A DNA stretch of 64,000 nucleotides from Bacillota bacterium (GCA_023437715.1 JAEZFK010000035.1:62001-126000); one strand, 5' to 3'; positions 17,973 to 26,383 are shown, numbered from the stretch's first letter. Translations and numbers: made by a program. The notes: generated from the letters alone by a model not told the origin.

Positions 17973-18002
17973 ATCATAGCACACATAAAATATTAAAATC
18001 AA
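17973..18002 (-). promoter_or_regulatory. Promoter of the GltD-like/AEC operon
   Basis: On the minus strand TTGATT (18002-17997), an 18-bp spacer, then TATGAT (17978-17973), followed by an AT-rich leader of about 95 nt. Confidence 0.5.
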
Positions 18003-18117
18003 TAGACAGGAACAATGTATAGAAAAAAATAAATTATGATAAAATTATGTCGATTCCGTTTATTTTTAAACAAACCTTTTAACCGGCAAAATCCTTTTCT
18101 TTTCCCGCTTCTGTTTC

Positions 18118-18642
18118 CTATTTTCCTTCGTAGGTGATCACGGATTCCACATCATATCCTGCAAGCTTTTCTCTGCCATTTAATCCGGCCAGCTCCATGA
18201 TAAAGCAGATCTTTACCACTTCGCCTCCCAGCTCTTCAACCAGCTTGATGATGGCTTCTATGGTACCGCCAGTGGCGATCAGATCATCGATAATGACCAC
18301 CTTCTGTCCCGGCTTTATGGAATCCTTATGGATCTCAATGGTAGCCGTGCCGTACTCCAGGGCATAATCTGCAGACAGCACCTCTCTCGGAAGCTTTCCC
18401 TTTTTCCTGACAGGGATAAAGCCCTTGTGCTCGGCATAAGCCACCGGAACGCCGAAAATGAATCCCCTTGATTCCGGTCCCACAATGGAATCATACTCCA
18501 GGCCCTTTAACATCCCGCGGATACCGTCTACAGCCAGACACAGGCCGTCCGGATCTTCAAGTATGGTAGTCACATCCCGGAAAATAATCCCTTCCTCCGG
18601 GAAATCCGGAATGCTTGTGACATAATCCTCTAATTTTTTCAT
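18118..18642 (-). CDS. apt: Adenine phosphoribosyltransferase
   Basis: 174 residues, the standard length. The PRPP-binding motif VVIIDDLIATGGT is at about residue 117-129, with the family start LEDYVTSIPDFPEEGI and RDVTTILEDP. It converts adenine and PRPP to AMP. ACGAGGTG precedes ATG 18642. The promoter is at 18702-18730. In many Lachnospiraceae apt lies directly upstream of relA; here about 6.4 kb separates them. Confidence 0.96.
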   Translation of the reverse strand: MKKLEDYVTSIPDFPEEGIIFRDVTTILEDPDGLCLAVDGIRGMLKGLEYDSIVGPESRGFIFGVPVAYAEHKGFIPVRKKGKLPREVLSADYALEYGTATIEIHKDSIKPGQKVVIIDDLIATGGTIEAIIKLVEELGGEVVKICFIMELAGLNGREKLAGYDVESVITYEGK

Positions 18643-18701
18643 CTTCTACACCTCGTATCGTCTCTTTTTTCTAAAATAGGGCATAAATTTCCGCCTTTTT
18701 T

Positions 18702-18730
18702 ATTATAACTCAAAGATTCCGCACAGGCAA
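18702..18730 (-). promoter_or_regulatory. Promoter of apt
   Basis: On the minus strand TTGCCT (18730-18725), a 17-bp spacer and TATAAT (18707-18702). Confidence 0.65.
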
Positions 18731-18754
18731 ATATTGTTTTTAAATATACGTGTC

Positions 18755-18783
18755 TTGTAAATCGGTTCAATCAAAACTATAAT
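18755..18783 (+). promoter_or_regulatory. Promoter of the AraC gene at 18813
   Basis: TTGTAA (18755-18760), a 17-bp spacer and TATAAT (18778-18783). The start point would lie about 20 nt before the ribosome site. Confidence 0.65.
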
Positions 18784-18812
18784 GAAAAAAAACGGAAAAG
18801 AAGGAGGAGTTC

Positions 18813-19733
18813 ATGAAAATCGTTCAGGGCGTAAGCTATAAAAATGGAACCAGGGAAGAGCTGCTTCCGGGCTTTGACCCGGATTTTCCTTATATCGCTT
18901 CCTACACGGAACTGGATAAATTCCCCGGGCATCAGGCGCCGTGGCACTGGCATAAGGAAGTGGAAATATTTTACATGGAAAAAGGCTGTCTGGAATACCA
19001 CACCCCTAACGGGGTAACGGTTTTTGAAGAAGGCTCCGGGGGATTTATCAATTCCAACGTTCTTCACATGACAAGGATGCCGGGGAACGTAAAGCATACG
19101 GGGCAGATGCTTCATATCTTTGACCCGTCCCTCATCGGAGGTCTTCCGGGAAGCCTTTTGGAGCAAAAGTACGTGACTCCCCTCACCTCCGCCCAAATTG
19201 AAATTATAGGACTGTTTCCCCGAAAACCGGAGCATGACAGGCTTTTAAAGCTTCTCACGGAATCCTTTCTTCTGTCCCCTGACGGGCAGGATTATGAAAT
19301 GAAGCTGCGGTCCCTTTTATCTTCATTATGGTGCGGCCTCCTGCACCTTACAGAATCCCTGTGGGATGAAAAAAAGCATTTCATACCGTCAAACCACAAG
19401 ATCAAGCAGATGATGGCATATATTCAGGAGCATTGCGTGGAAAAGCTTCCCATGGCGGAAATCGCTGCCTCCGCCTATATCAGCGAGCGGGAATGCTTCC
19501 GGACTTTCCGGCAGAAACTGAACATGACGCCTGCAGAATATATAAAAAGCTGCCGCCTGCAAAAAGCCTGCGCCATGCTCACCGGAACAGAGGACTCCCT
19601 TGCAAATATCGGGCAGGCCTGCGGCCTTGGAAGCAGCAGCTATTTCGGCAAGGTGTTCCGGGAAACCATGGGCTGTACTCCCAGAGAATACCGGCAGAAA
19701 TGGCAGGATTTTGATAAAAACGGGCGTAAATGA
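18813..19733 (+). CDS. AraC family transcriptional regulator, cupin type
   Basis: 306 residues. The N-terminal cupin part has HQAPWHWHKEVEIFYMEKG, the usual histidine-rich sensor strand. The C-terminal double HTH is seen from about residue 205 (MAYIQEHCVEKLPMAEIAAS) to the end (ACGLGSSSYFGKVFRETMG, TPREYR). AAGGAGGAG lies before the ATG. No transporter or catabolic gene is directly downstream. The next gene encodes a small unknown protein, so the target is unclear; cupin AraC proteins mostly control sugar or drug-resistance genes. Confidence 0.88.
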   Translation: MKIVQGVSYKNGTREELLPGFDPDFPYIASYTELDKFPGHQAPWHWHKEVEIFYMEKGCLEYHTPNGVTVFEEGSGGFINSNVLHMTRMPGNVKHTGQMLHIFDPSLIGGLPGSLLEQKYVTPLTSAQIEIIGLFPRKPEHDRLLKLLTESFLLSPDGQDYEMKLRSLLSSLWCGLLHLTESLWDEKKHFIPSNHKIKQMMAYIQEHCVEKLPMAEIAASAYISERECFRTFRQKLNMTPAEYIKSCRLQKACAMLTGTEDSLANIGQACGLGSSSYFGKVFRETMGCTPREYRQKWQDFDKNGRK

Positions 19734-19812
19734 TATATAAATGCCTCCTTTACTGCACTATAATTACATTTGTAAGCAGGAAGAACCCAAATGGATGACA
19801 GGAGGCAGCAGG

Positions 19813-20052
19813 ATGGTTAAATTAAATGTTTTCAATATGGAAAATTTTTTAAAGGTGGTAAACAGTTGCGGGGGGCCTGTGGAGCTTCATTCCTCTGACG
19901 GCACGGTCACCGACATCCGGCAGAATTATGCCGCCCAGAACCGCTTAAGGCAGCTTCACCAGACTTACGGCAGATGCAGCAGTCTTACCCTGGATATTTC
20001 CCGGAAAGCAGATTATATGAACCTTGTTCTGTTTTCCGTTGGAGATTATTAA
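19813..20052 (+). CDS. Small conserved-looking protein of unknown function (79 aa)
   Basis: It begins MVKLNVFNMENFLKVVNSC and ends LTLDISRKADYMNLVLFSVGDY. A ribosome site AGGAGG (in GACAGGAGGCAGC) fixes this start; the open frame back to 19741 has none. I recall short proteins with the same start and DYM ending in Lachnospiraceae genomes, with no known function; no search could be run. No signal peptide or membrane segment is seen. It is a free-standing gene followed at once by a strong terminator. Confidence 0.7.
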   Translation: MVKLNVFNMENFLKVVNSCGGPVELHSSDGTVTDIRQNYAAQNRLRQLHQTYGRCSSLTLDISRKADYMNLVLFSVGDY

Positions 20053-20068
20053 ATATAACCCCTTTTAG

Positions 20069-20114
20069 AAAGAGCCGCCGCATTACCGGGATTCCCGGAT
20101 GGGGCGGCTCTTTT
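20069..20114 (+). terminator. Terminator after the small gene
   Basis: AAAGAGCCGCC and GGCGGCTCTTTT pair, with an inner CCGGGATTCCCGG arm, followed by TTTT. This is a clear Rho-independent structure. Confidence 0.8.
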
Positions 20115-20161
20115 ATGTTTTATGTAAACAGCAGAGACAGTGTGAATCTTTTTTTCTTACC

Positions 20162-20190
20162 TTGAAAGCCCTGCCATACAATGTTACAAT
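20162..20190 (+). promoter_or_regulatory. Promoter of the MocR gene
   Basis: TTGAAA (20162-20167), a 17-bp spacer and TACAAT (20185-20190), 20 nt before the start codon. Confidence 0.6.
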
Positions 20191-20209
20191 TGGATGGCGA
20201 GGTGATAAA

Positions 20210-21589
20210 ATGCCATTTAATTCCTTTGAAAATTATCCTATGTCATGGCGGCCGAATTTGGACAAGACCGGCCGCTCTTTCTATCAAACCCTGGCACAGC
20301 AGTTAGAGGCCGACATACAAAACGGCGTTCTGCGCCCCGGCACCAGGCTGCCGCCCCAGCGGGAGCTGGCGGATTTTCTGGACATCAATGTGAGCACGGT
20401 GTCCAAGGCTTTCAAGCAGTGCGAACTGAAGGGGCTGCTGTCTGCCACAGTGGGCAGCGGCACCTTTGTGGCCTATGATGCCCTGTCCAGGGACAAGCTC
20501 CTGATTCGCCATGATAGTGATTCTGTCATTAACATGGGACCTACTGCACCTGAGTCCTCCGGCAATGAATTTCTCCTGAAAATGACTCAGGAAATGCTGG
20601 GTGAAGCAGGGGCCCAGCGGCTGTTCAGCTACTATGCACCCGGCGCGGATGAATGGCAGAAGGATGCCGCCGTAAAACTGATGCGCTACTGCGGGCATCA
20701 TGCGGATCGGGAGAATATCCTCTTTTCCGGAGGCGGGCAAAATGCTCTGACCGCCGTTTTGGCAGCGATGTTTCGGCGTGGCGACAAAATCGCCGTAGAT
20801 GACCACACCTATCCGGGCGTGAAAACTGCAGCCGCAATGTTCGGCATTCAGCTTGTTCCCGTACCAGGCGGGTCTGACGGCATGGATACGGAAGCACTGG
20901 AGACTCTCTGCAAAACCGAGAAAATCCAGGGAATCTACATGATTCCCGCCTGCCATAATCCCACTACAGCGATTATTCCGGAGGAAAAACGAACCCAGAT
21001 AGCCCGGATTGTGAAAAGCTGGGGCTGTATTCTCATCGAGGACGGAACCTATGAAATTCTCCACAGCGGCAGCCCTGGGATTTCTGCCCGGGTGCCGGAG
21101 CAGAGTGTTTATATCGTCAGCCTGTCAAAGGGCATTGCACCGGGACTGCGGCTGGCCTATTTATCCGTTCCCGCGGCGTGGAAAGCAGCCGCCGCGGATG
21201 CCCTATACAGCCTGAATGTAGCCACTGTGCCCATGATGGCGGAGCTCTCCGCCCGGATCATCTCATCGGGACAATTTGAAGCTATCATCAACCGGCACCG
21301 GCAGCACACCCGGGAACGGAATAAAATTGTCAGCCGTTATCTCAAGGAGGATTGCTGCCTCGGCTCAGAGGAGAACATTTTCCGCTGGCTGATGCTGCCG
21401 GACAAATATACAGGTGTTGGGTTTGAGGCCCTCGCACTGTCCAAGGGCGTTCAGGTTTTCGGAGCAGAAAGATTTACGGTGGGCAATACACCTCCGGCCC
21501 ATGCGGTGCGCCTCTCTGTCTGCTCTCCCGATACCCCGGAACAGTTGGAGCAGGGCCTTCATATCCTGGCAGGACTGTTGAAACCGTAA
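20210..21589 (+). CDS. MocR-type regulator: GntR HTH fused to PLP aminotransferase fold
   Basis: 459 residues. The N-terminal GntR winged helix is LRPGTRLPPQRELADFLDIN and VSTVSKAFKQCELKGLL (about residues 30-80). The rest is a fold-type I aminotransferase domain, with PACHNPTTAIIP near 245 and the PLP-lysine motif VYIVSLSKGIAPGLRLAY near 300. MocR proteins sense PLP or amino-compound adducts. I start at ATG 20210 behind GAGGTGA; upstream sequence holds the promoter. azlC-azlD lies 95 nt downstream on the same strand, so control of amino-acid export is a reasonable guess. Confidence 0.9.
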   Translation: MPFNSFENYPMSWRPNLDKTGRSFYQTLAQQLEADIQNGVLRPGTRLPPQRELADFLDINVSTVSKAFKQCELKGLLSATVGSGTFVAYDALSRDKLLIRHDSDSVINMGPTAPESSGNEFLLKMTQEMLGEAGAQRLFSYYAPGADEWQKDAAVKLMRYCGHHADRENILFSGGGQNALTAVLAAMFRRGDKIAVDDHTYPGVKTAAAMFGIQLVPVPGGSDGMDTEALETLCKTEKIQGIYMIPACHNPTTAIIPEEKRTQIARIVKSWGCILIEDGTYEILHSGSPGISARVPEQSVYIVSLSKGIAPGLRLAYLSVPAAWKAAAADALYSLNVATVPMMAELSARIISSGQFEAIINRHRQHTRERNKIVSRYLKEDCCLGSEENIFRWLMLPDKYTGVGFEALALSKGVQVFGAERFTVGNTPPAHAVRLSVCSPDTPEQLEQGLHILAGLLKP

Positions 21590-21683
21590 TATCATAATTG
21601 TATGCCGCACAATAAAAACATTGTGTGGCATACTTTTTGGCGCTATACTGTATAGTAAAAATTCATTACTTACAGGAGCAGCT

Positions 21684-22382
21684 ATGAACAAACACTTTTT
21701 ATCAGGAATAAGGGCCGCCATTCCTGCTTGTCTGGGTGTTATCCCTGTCGCCATGTCCTTCGGCCTTATAGCAATAAAGGCAGGTCTGACCGGTTTTGAG
21801 GCAATCCTTATGTCCGTCACGGTGATGGCTGGCTCGGCCCAGCTCATGTCCATCAGCATGATTACTCAGGGCGCGGCCATGTCCGCCATAATCCTGGGCA
21901 CCTTCTTCATCAATCTGCGTCACATTGTCATGAGCAGCTCCATCATGCAGCGGGTGAAAGGGACAACACTCCTGCAGCGGCTGGCAGGCGCTTTTGCCCT
22001 GTGCGACGAATCTTTCGCCATCTACTCCTTATCTCAGGATGACAGCTATCCTTTCCTGCTGGGAGCAAATACGGCATTATATGGCACCTTCGTCATCAGC
22101 ACTGTAATTGGCTGCCTGATGACCGACTTTCTTCCCCAAATCGTGATTGACAGTTTCGGCGTGGCCTTTTACGCGGCCTTTCTTGGGCTGCTGCTTCCCA
22201 GTGTGAAGCACAATGTCCGTCTGATTATACTGGTGGCGGTGACAGCGATGCTGAATTGGTTATTGCAGCACCTCTTTCCGGCAAGCTGGTCCGTGATTCT
22301 GGCAATGGTTCTGGGTGCGCTCACGGGAGTATTTCTGGTAGAGGATGAAACTGCACCGGCAAAAGAGGAGGTAGCTGTATGA
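21684..22382 (+). CDS. azlC: AzlC family branched-chain amino-acid exporter, large subunit
   Basis: 232 residues with seven to eight hydrophobic segments. The family signature GIRAAIPACLGVIPVAMSFG opens the protein, followed by VMAGSAQLMSI and FINLRHIVMSSS. AzlCD exports branched-chain amino acids or related compounds. AGGAGC precedes ATG 21684. It shares ATGA with azlD and follows the MocR gene. Confidence 0.9.
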   Translation: MNKHFLSGIRAAIPACLGVIPVAMSFGLIAIKAGLTGFEAILMSVTVMAGSAQLMSISMITQGAAMSAIILGTFFINLRHIVMSSSIMQRVKGTTLLQRLAGAFALCDESFAIYSLSQDDSYPFLLGANTALYGTFVISTVIGCLMTDFLPQIVIDSFGVAFYAAFLGLLLPSVKHNVRLIILVAVTAMLNWLLQHLFPASWSVILAMVLGALTGVFLVEDETAPAKEEVAV

Positions 22383-22687
22383 ATAATCCGATGATTCTTC
22401 TGATACTTGGAATGTCCATTGTGACTTATATTCCCCGGGCTTTACCTGGGGTTGTAATTGGCCGGCTGACGTTCAGCCCAGGGGTGGAAAAATTCCTGCG
22501 TCTGATTCCCTATACCGCCATGGCGGCCTTGATTTTTCCCGGCATTGTGGCGGTGGATGGCAGCCGCCCGGAAATCGGCATCGCAGGCGGTGGGGCAGCC
22601 GGTATTCTGGCATGGCTGAAATGCCCGGTTATTGTCTGTGTTATGGCAGCGATTGCGGCGGATATGCTGCTGTATTCGGTGATTTGA
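22379..22687 (+). CDS. azlD: AzlD family branched-chain amino-acid exporter, small subunit
   Basis: 102 residues with three to four membrane segments. The TYIPRALPGVVIGRL segment near the start is the AzlD signature. The four-base overlap with azlC implies coupled translation of the two subunits. Confidence 0.9.
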   Translation: MNNPMILLILGMSIVTYIPRALPGVVIGRLTFSPGVEKFLRLIPYTAMAALIFPGIVAVDGSRPEIGIAGGGAAGILAWLKCPVIVCVMAAIAADMLLYSVI

Positions 22688-22734
22688 CGTCGGGTTTCTT
22701 TGCCCAATTGATTGCGGCACTGTGCTGTTTTCAG

Positions 22735-22821
22735 GCAAAATTATTTTTTGAAAGGCGCGGGCATAAGGTTGTAAAAAGGGAGAGGTATAAAGATGCGAAA
22801 CCTTATTGGAAAATTATATGA
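22735..22821 (+). pseudogene. Possible GNAT acetyltransferase C-terminal remnant
   Basis: One frame reads AKLFFERRGHKVVKRERY and stops at 22821. It resembles the end of YafP-like GNAT proteins (FYEKRGF followed by VVK). There is no start and no upstream domain. The assignment rests on about 15 residues. Confidence 0.3.
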
Positions 22822-22839
22822 GGAGAAAGGGATGGGGAT

Positions 22840-23276
22840 ATGAATTTAACAAATACACCTGTGCTGGAAACGGAGCGGCTGATATTAAGAAAATTTAATG
22901 AGCATGATATGCAAGCCTTGTTTGCTATTTACGGGGATGAAGACGTAAATACCTGCCTGCCGTGGTTTCCCTTGAAATCATTAGAGGAAACAAAGGTGTT
23001 TTTTGATAAAAAGTATGTTGAATCATACAGCCAGCCCAGCGGATATAAATATGCTGTCTGTTTAAAAAGTGCCATGATATTAATAATCCCCGAAGCGGCG
23101 GGGTGATGAAGCAATTGGGTATGAGTTATAAATATTCCTATGAGGAACAGTGGCAGCCGAAAGATATACTGGTCACGTTCCGGATGTATCAGCTAAACTT
23201 TGACGGGGAGAATGAGCGGGTTTATAAAAAATACTGGGATAATTCTGTGGTTCACTTTGTGGAAAAAGCCGTGTAA
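22840..23276 (+). pseudogene. GNAT acetyltransferase with internal deletion
   Basis: The first part (MNLTNTPVLETERLILRKF onward, to YKYAVCLKS) is a normal start of a RimJ-type GNAT. After about 23075 the original frame soon stops at 23106. Another frame resumes with HDINNPRSGGVMKQLGMSY and ends normally with WDNSVVHFVEKAV at 23276. Full-length relatives have about 55-60 residues between these two pieces, including the acetyl-CoA loop, and these are missing. So a deletion removed the catalytic core and shifted the frame. GGAGAAAGG lies before the start. Confidence 0.75.
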
Positions 23277-23410
23277 GTCTCAGTTTACCTGATCAGGATT
23301 TCTTTTGATTTTTCAAAAATTTTCAGCTCTCCGTGCACTTGATGGTTAATACTGCATTTCATACTTTTTACTTTCCCTGTGCAAACTATCACCGAAAGGA
23401 TGGTGATCTT

Positions 23411-23569
23411 ATGTCAGATGCTGAATCTCCTATCTATAAAAAAGATGAATTTTCTAAGGCTGCTTTCGCTGATCTTTCTGAATCAAGCTGCGTGATGATT
23501 ACTGAATTGGAACAAAGGCTTCAGAAAGAGACAGGAGAAAAGGTGGTCCTTGTAGCATACCGTATTTAG
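23411..23569 (+). CDS. Small hypothetical protein (52 aa)
   Basis: It starts MSDAESPIYKKDEF, has an acidic middle, and ends with an amphipathic helix and strand, LEQRLQKETGEKVVLVAYRI. GGTGATC precedes the ATG with usual spacing. The ending resembles other short Lachnospiraceae proteins I cannot name. It has no signal peptide or membrane segment. It could be a real small gene or a fragment. Confidence 0.45.
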   Translation: MSDAESPIYKKDEFSKAAFADLSESSCVMITELEQRLQKETGEKVVLVAYRI

Positions 23570-23788
23570 TGATTTTGGCATCGGTGATTATTCTCTGATT
23601 CCAAAATACTTCTATGATGTATTCTCCATTGAAATCCTAAAATTCCAAGTTACTGGTTCAGCCACTTCCTATAGCCTGCTTCTCCATTTTTTAATTACTG
23701 TTTATTACCATAATATTTTTAAAGATTATGCTCATAATAATATTGTGTTCATCAAAGAACACATCATTATAGACGGAGGTGTCAAGCT

Positions 23789-23824
23789 ATGGATGGCAAT
23801 GCGGAAATAACAATAGGTTGTTGA
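23789..23824 (+). CDS. Possible 11-residue peptide gene
   Basis: The frame reads MDGNAEITIGC then TGA. A near-ideal ribosome site, GGAGGTG, lies 7-8 nt upstream, and a second tiny frame (MKYCLQLKP) starts in the overlapping TGATG. With the terminator 34 nt later it makes a complete short unit. Whether the peptide is made or the RNA is the product cannot be told. Confidence 0.25.
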   Translation: MDGNAEITIGC

Positions 23825-23857
23825 TGAAGTATTGTTTACAGCTTAAACCTTAGTTGG

Positions 23858-23892
23858 AAAAATGTCCTCATATTAATCTTGAGGGCATTTTT
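23858..23892 (+). terminator. Rho-independent terminator
   Basis: AAAAATGTCCTCA (23858-23870) and TGAGGGCATTTTT (23880-23892) pair with one G-U. There is a U tract on both strands, so it may also serve xerD poorly from the other side. Confidence 0.75.
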
Positions 23893-24008
23893 CTTTATAG
23901 CCCGTTCAGCCTCTTTCCTCCACTGCAGCTTTGACTCATTCTCCTGATTTACTTTTTATAAAATGATAAAAGCACGGCAAAAATCCCGTGCTTTTATTTT
24001 ATAGAATA

Positions 24009-24902
24009 TTATCCCCTGGGATGAGCCCCTGCATAAGCCTGGCGCACATTTTCCCCCTGGGCATAGTTCATATACATCTGCGTGGTCGCCATATCGGAAT
24101 GGCCCAGCATGGCCTGTACCGCATGGATGTCGGCTCCGTTGCGCAGCAGATGGGCTGCAAAGGAATGGCGGAGGGTATGAGGCGTAATGTCCGCCTGGAT
24201 TCCGGCTTTTTCCCCATAAAATTTAATAATCTTCCAAAAGCCCTGGCGGCTCATGGGAGCCCCGTTGCAGTTTGTAAAAAGCCACTGGGAATCCTGGTCC
24301 TTAAGAAGAGCCTCCCGGCCCCGCTCCATATATGCGGAAAGGGCCAGCTTTGCCACTTTTCCAAAGGGAATCATCCGCTCCTTATGCTCGTCCCGGCAGG
24401 TGATATATCCTATGGTCAGGTTAACATCGGCTTTCTTTAAATGAATGAGCTCGGACACCCGGATTCCGGTTGCATAGAGAAGCTCCAGCATGGCACGGTC
24501 CCGAAGCTCTTTCGGGCTGTTTCCGTCCGGCTGGCTCAGCAGACAGTTCACCTCATCGACAGTCAGAATGGTGGGCGCCTTTTTCTCAACCTTCGGTGCT
24601 TTGATCAGCTCGGCTGGGTCCTTGTGAATCCGGCTTTCACTGTATTCATAATGGAAAAACGCTTTCATGGATGCCAGGCTGCGCGAAATGGTAGTGGTAG
24701 CCCTGCCCTCTTTTTCCAGAAACAGGATGTAGGAATTGAGACTGGTCTTTGTCACCTTGTCCACTTCCACGATTCCCTGCTGCCCCAAAAAGGCGGCCAG
24801 CTGCATCAAATCCCTGTGGTAAGATACCTCTGTGTTCTTTGATGTTCTTTTAATCTCCCTCAAATAAATTATAAAATGATCAATCTCCGCTACCATGCTC
24901 AT
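24009..24902 (-). CDS. xerD: Tyrosine recombinase XerD
   Basis: About 297 residues. The N-terminal SAM-like domain has MVAEIDHFIIYLREIKRTS. The catalytic set is complete: Arg in ATGIRVSEL, Lys in the beta-hairpin, H-x-x-R in THTLRHSFAAHLLRNGAD, His in MLGHSDMATTQMY and the Tyr nucleophile in that same motif. XerD resolves chromosome dimers at dif with XerC. The start may be ATG 24902 or 24896; AAGG and AGGGGAT lie close by. The gene follows spoIIM on the same strand, a conserved clostridial arrangement, which supports a housekeeping recombinase and not a mobile integrase. Confidence 0.92.
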   Translation of the reverse strand: MSMVAEIDHFIIYLREIKRTSKNTEVSYHRDLMQLAAFLGQQGIVEVDKVTKTSLNSYILFLEKEGRATTTISRSLASMKAFFHYEYSESRIHKDPAELIKAPKVEKKAPTILTVDEVNCLLSQPDGNSPKELRDRAMLELLYATGIRVSELIHLKKADVNLTIGYITCRDEHKERMIPFGKVAKLALSAYMERGREALLKDQDSQWLFTNCNGAPMSRQGFWKIIKFYGEKAGIQADITPHTLRHSFAAHLLRNGADIHAVQAMLGHSDMATTQMYMNYAQGENVRQAYAGAHPRG

Positions 24903-25126
24903 ATCCCCTGACCTTCCGGTTTCCAAAAATGCCTCAAAAACGGCTTCTACCTAACATTATATAGGCTATTTTCGATAAAATCAAACACATTTTTCCCACT
25001 TTTAAGGCATTTTAGGAGTACTTTACATAACATATACAAGATGTTGACCACAGGCATTTTTTTTGCGCTAGATGTGGTAAAATCGGGCTTTTTATTTATG
25101 GATAAAATTTTTCAACTCATCCCATT

Positions 25127-25678
25127 TTACAGGACCAGCTTAAGAAAAAACGGGTTCAGCCAGGTTTCACAGGCACTTCCGGCAGCAGTTAAGGCAAGGA
25201 GAAGAAAAAAGGCGGGAAGACGGAACCGTCTCCCTCTTTGCACCGCCCACAGGAAAAGAATCCCCCACAGCGGCAGGTAGCAGAGGGTCTGGGGCATGAT
25301 TGTCATGAGAAAAACAGGAAGGCCCATAAGGCCTTTTTGAACCGTTATGACGGAAAGCACGAAGCCCACGGAAAAGCCGACCCCAGCGGTGAGCAGACAA
25401 AAAACAAGAGGTCCGTAGACGGTTAAGCCCACCAGCCAGGCGAGGCCTACCTGCACCAGCCTTTGTCTGAATACCTGTCCGAAAAGCTTTATGCTCTCCC
25501 CCTTATTTAAATTTACATTCTTATCCAGAAGTCCCAGATAATAAGTCGCTTCCTGGGCAAAGGACGGGTATAAGAAATTAGCCAGAAATGTTCCCACTCC
25601 AAGCCCGGCAAAAAAACAGAGGAGATAAGGAGTTCTTCTCCGCATCTGGAACTTTAAATCATTAAGAAAAACAGCCAT
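25127..25678 (-). CDS. spoIIM: Stage II sporulation protein M
   Basis: 183 residues with about five membrane segments. It begins MAVFLNDLKFQ, with a YLLCFFAGLGVGTFLANF segment and then SVGFVLSVITVQKGLMGLP. SpoIIM joins SpoIID and SpoIIP in the septal peptidoglycan-remodelling complex that drives engulfment. AGGGGGA lies before ATG 25678; the frame is open nine codons further. Its position between the NUDIX gene and xerD is typical. It is the clearest sign that the organism sporulates. Confidence 0.9.
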   Translation of the reverse strand: MAVFLNDLKFQMRRRTPYLLCFFAGLGVGTFLANFLYPSFAQEATYYLGLLDKNVNLNKGESIKLFGQVFRQRLVQVGLAWLVGLTVYGPLVFCLLTAGVGFSVGFVLSVITVQKGLMGLPVFLMTIMPQTLCYLPLWGILFLWAVQRGRRFRLPAFFLLLALTAAGSACETWLNPFFLKLVL

Positions 25679-25780
25679 AAAAAATCCCCCTACAGGTCTT
25701 TTCACAATTTATGCCTGCGGGAGGATATTTATGTCCCCTGTCCAAGGGGCTGTATTCTGTCTTTTCTATTCTCTCTTTTC

Positions 25781-26329
25781 TTACCTGGTGCAATATTTAC
25801 GGGCATAGGCCATAATGGCCGCAACGGTCTTCCCGTCAGTGATCTCGCCCCGGTAAATCTTCTGCTCCAGGTCTTCTACGGTCCATTCCTCTACCTCGAT
25901 GTATTCATCCTCATCCAGATTCTGCCTGGAAGGCTCCAGTTCCCTTGCCACAAAAATGTCAATGGCCTCGTCGCAGAACGCCACCGTGGTGTTGACGCTG
26001 ATTAAATACTCCATTTTCTCTTTGTCCGTTTTATAGCCTGTCTCCTCCTCCAGCTCCCTGTGGGCGCAGTCCAGCTTGGGCTCCTCAGGATGATCCAAGG
26101 CTCCGGCAGGAATCTCCAGGGTGTAGCGGTCCAGGGCATTGCGGTACTGGCGCACCATGAGAAGCTTTCCATCCTTTGTCACGGGAACTACCGCCGCCGC
26201 TCCGTTGTGATGGATGAAATCCCAGTGGGCCATATGGCCGTTGGCCTCGATGGTATCCTCATATATTGTTAAAATATTTCCTTTATACTTTAATTGCCTG
26301 TCCAGACGTTTTACGGTCGGCTGATCCAT
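25781..26329 (-). CDS. NUDIX hydrolase, ADP-ribose pyrophosphatase type
   Basis: 182 residues. The NUDIX box is G-x5-E-x7-REUxEExGU: GALDHPEEPKLDCAHRELEE followed by ETGY, near residues 80-105. The opening YKGNILTIYEDTI and the VVPVTKDGKLLMVRQYR strand are those of ADP-ribose/GDP-mannose pyrophosphatases. GAGGAGG lies before ATG 26329. It sits between proC and spoIIM on the same strand with short gaps. Confidence 0.9.
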   Translation of the reverse strand: MDQPTVKRLDRQLKYKGNILTIYEDTIEANGHMAHWDFIHHNGAAAVVPVTKDGKLLMVRQYRNALDRYTLEIPAGALDHPEEPKLDCAHRELEEETGYKTDKEKMEYLISVNTTVAFCDEAIDIFVARELEPSRQNLDEDEYIEVEEWTVEDLEQKIYRGEITDGKTVAAIMAYARKYCTR

Positions 26330-26383
26330 GTCTTTTCCTCCTCTTTTTTCCTTCCCATTCTTCCCCATCCGACGATTCCGGCA

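Larger units (their letters stand above)
23570..24008. other. Mostly non-coding stretch with a miniature transcription unit
   Basis: 23580-23740 shows nothing recognisable apart from a weak TTTGG/CCAAA dyad. 23744-23763 is a hairpin (TGTGTTC/GAACACA), then a strong ribosome site GGAGGTG at 23775-23781, an 11-codon frame (23789-23824) and a terminator at 23858-23892. The last 115 bp up to xerD is AT-rich and featureless. Confidence 0.5.

Noticed and set aside
20303..21064. 253-codon minus-strand frame inside the MocR gene
   Set aside because: It is the complement of a clear MocR coding region, has no ribosome site and no recognisable motif.
24009..24902. Tyrosine recombinase as a sign of an integrated element
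   Set aside because: Its motifs and its spoIIM neighbour fit chromosomal XerD; no att-like repeats, tRNA or phage genes are present.
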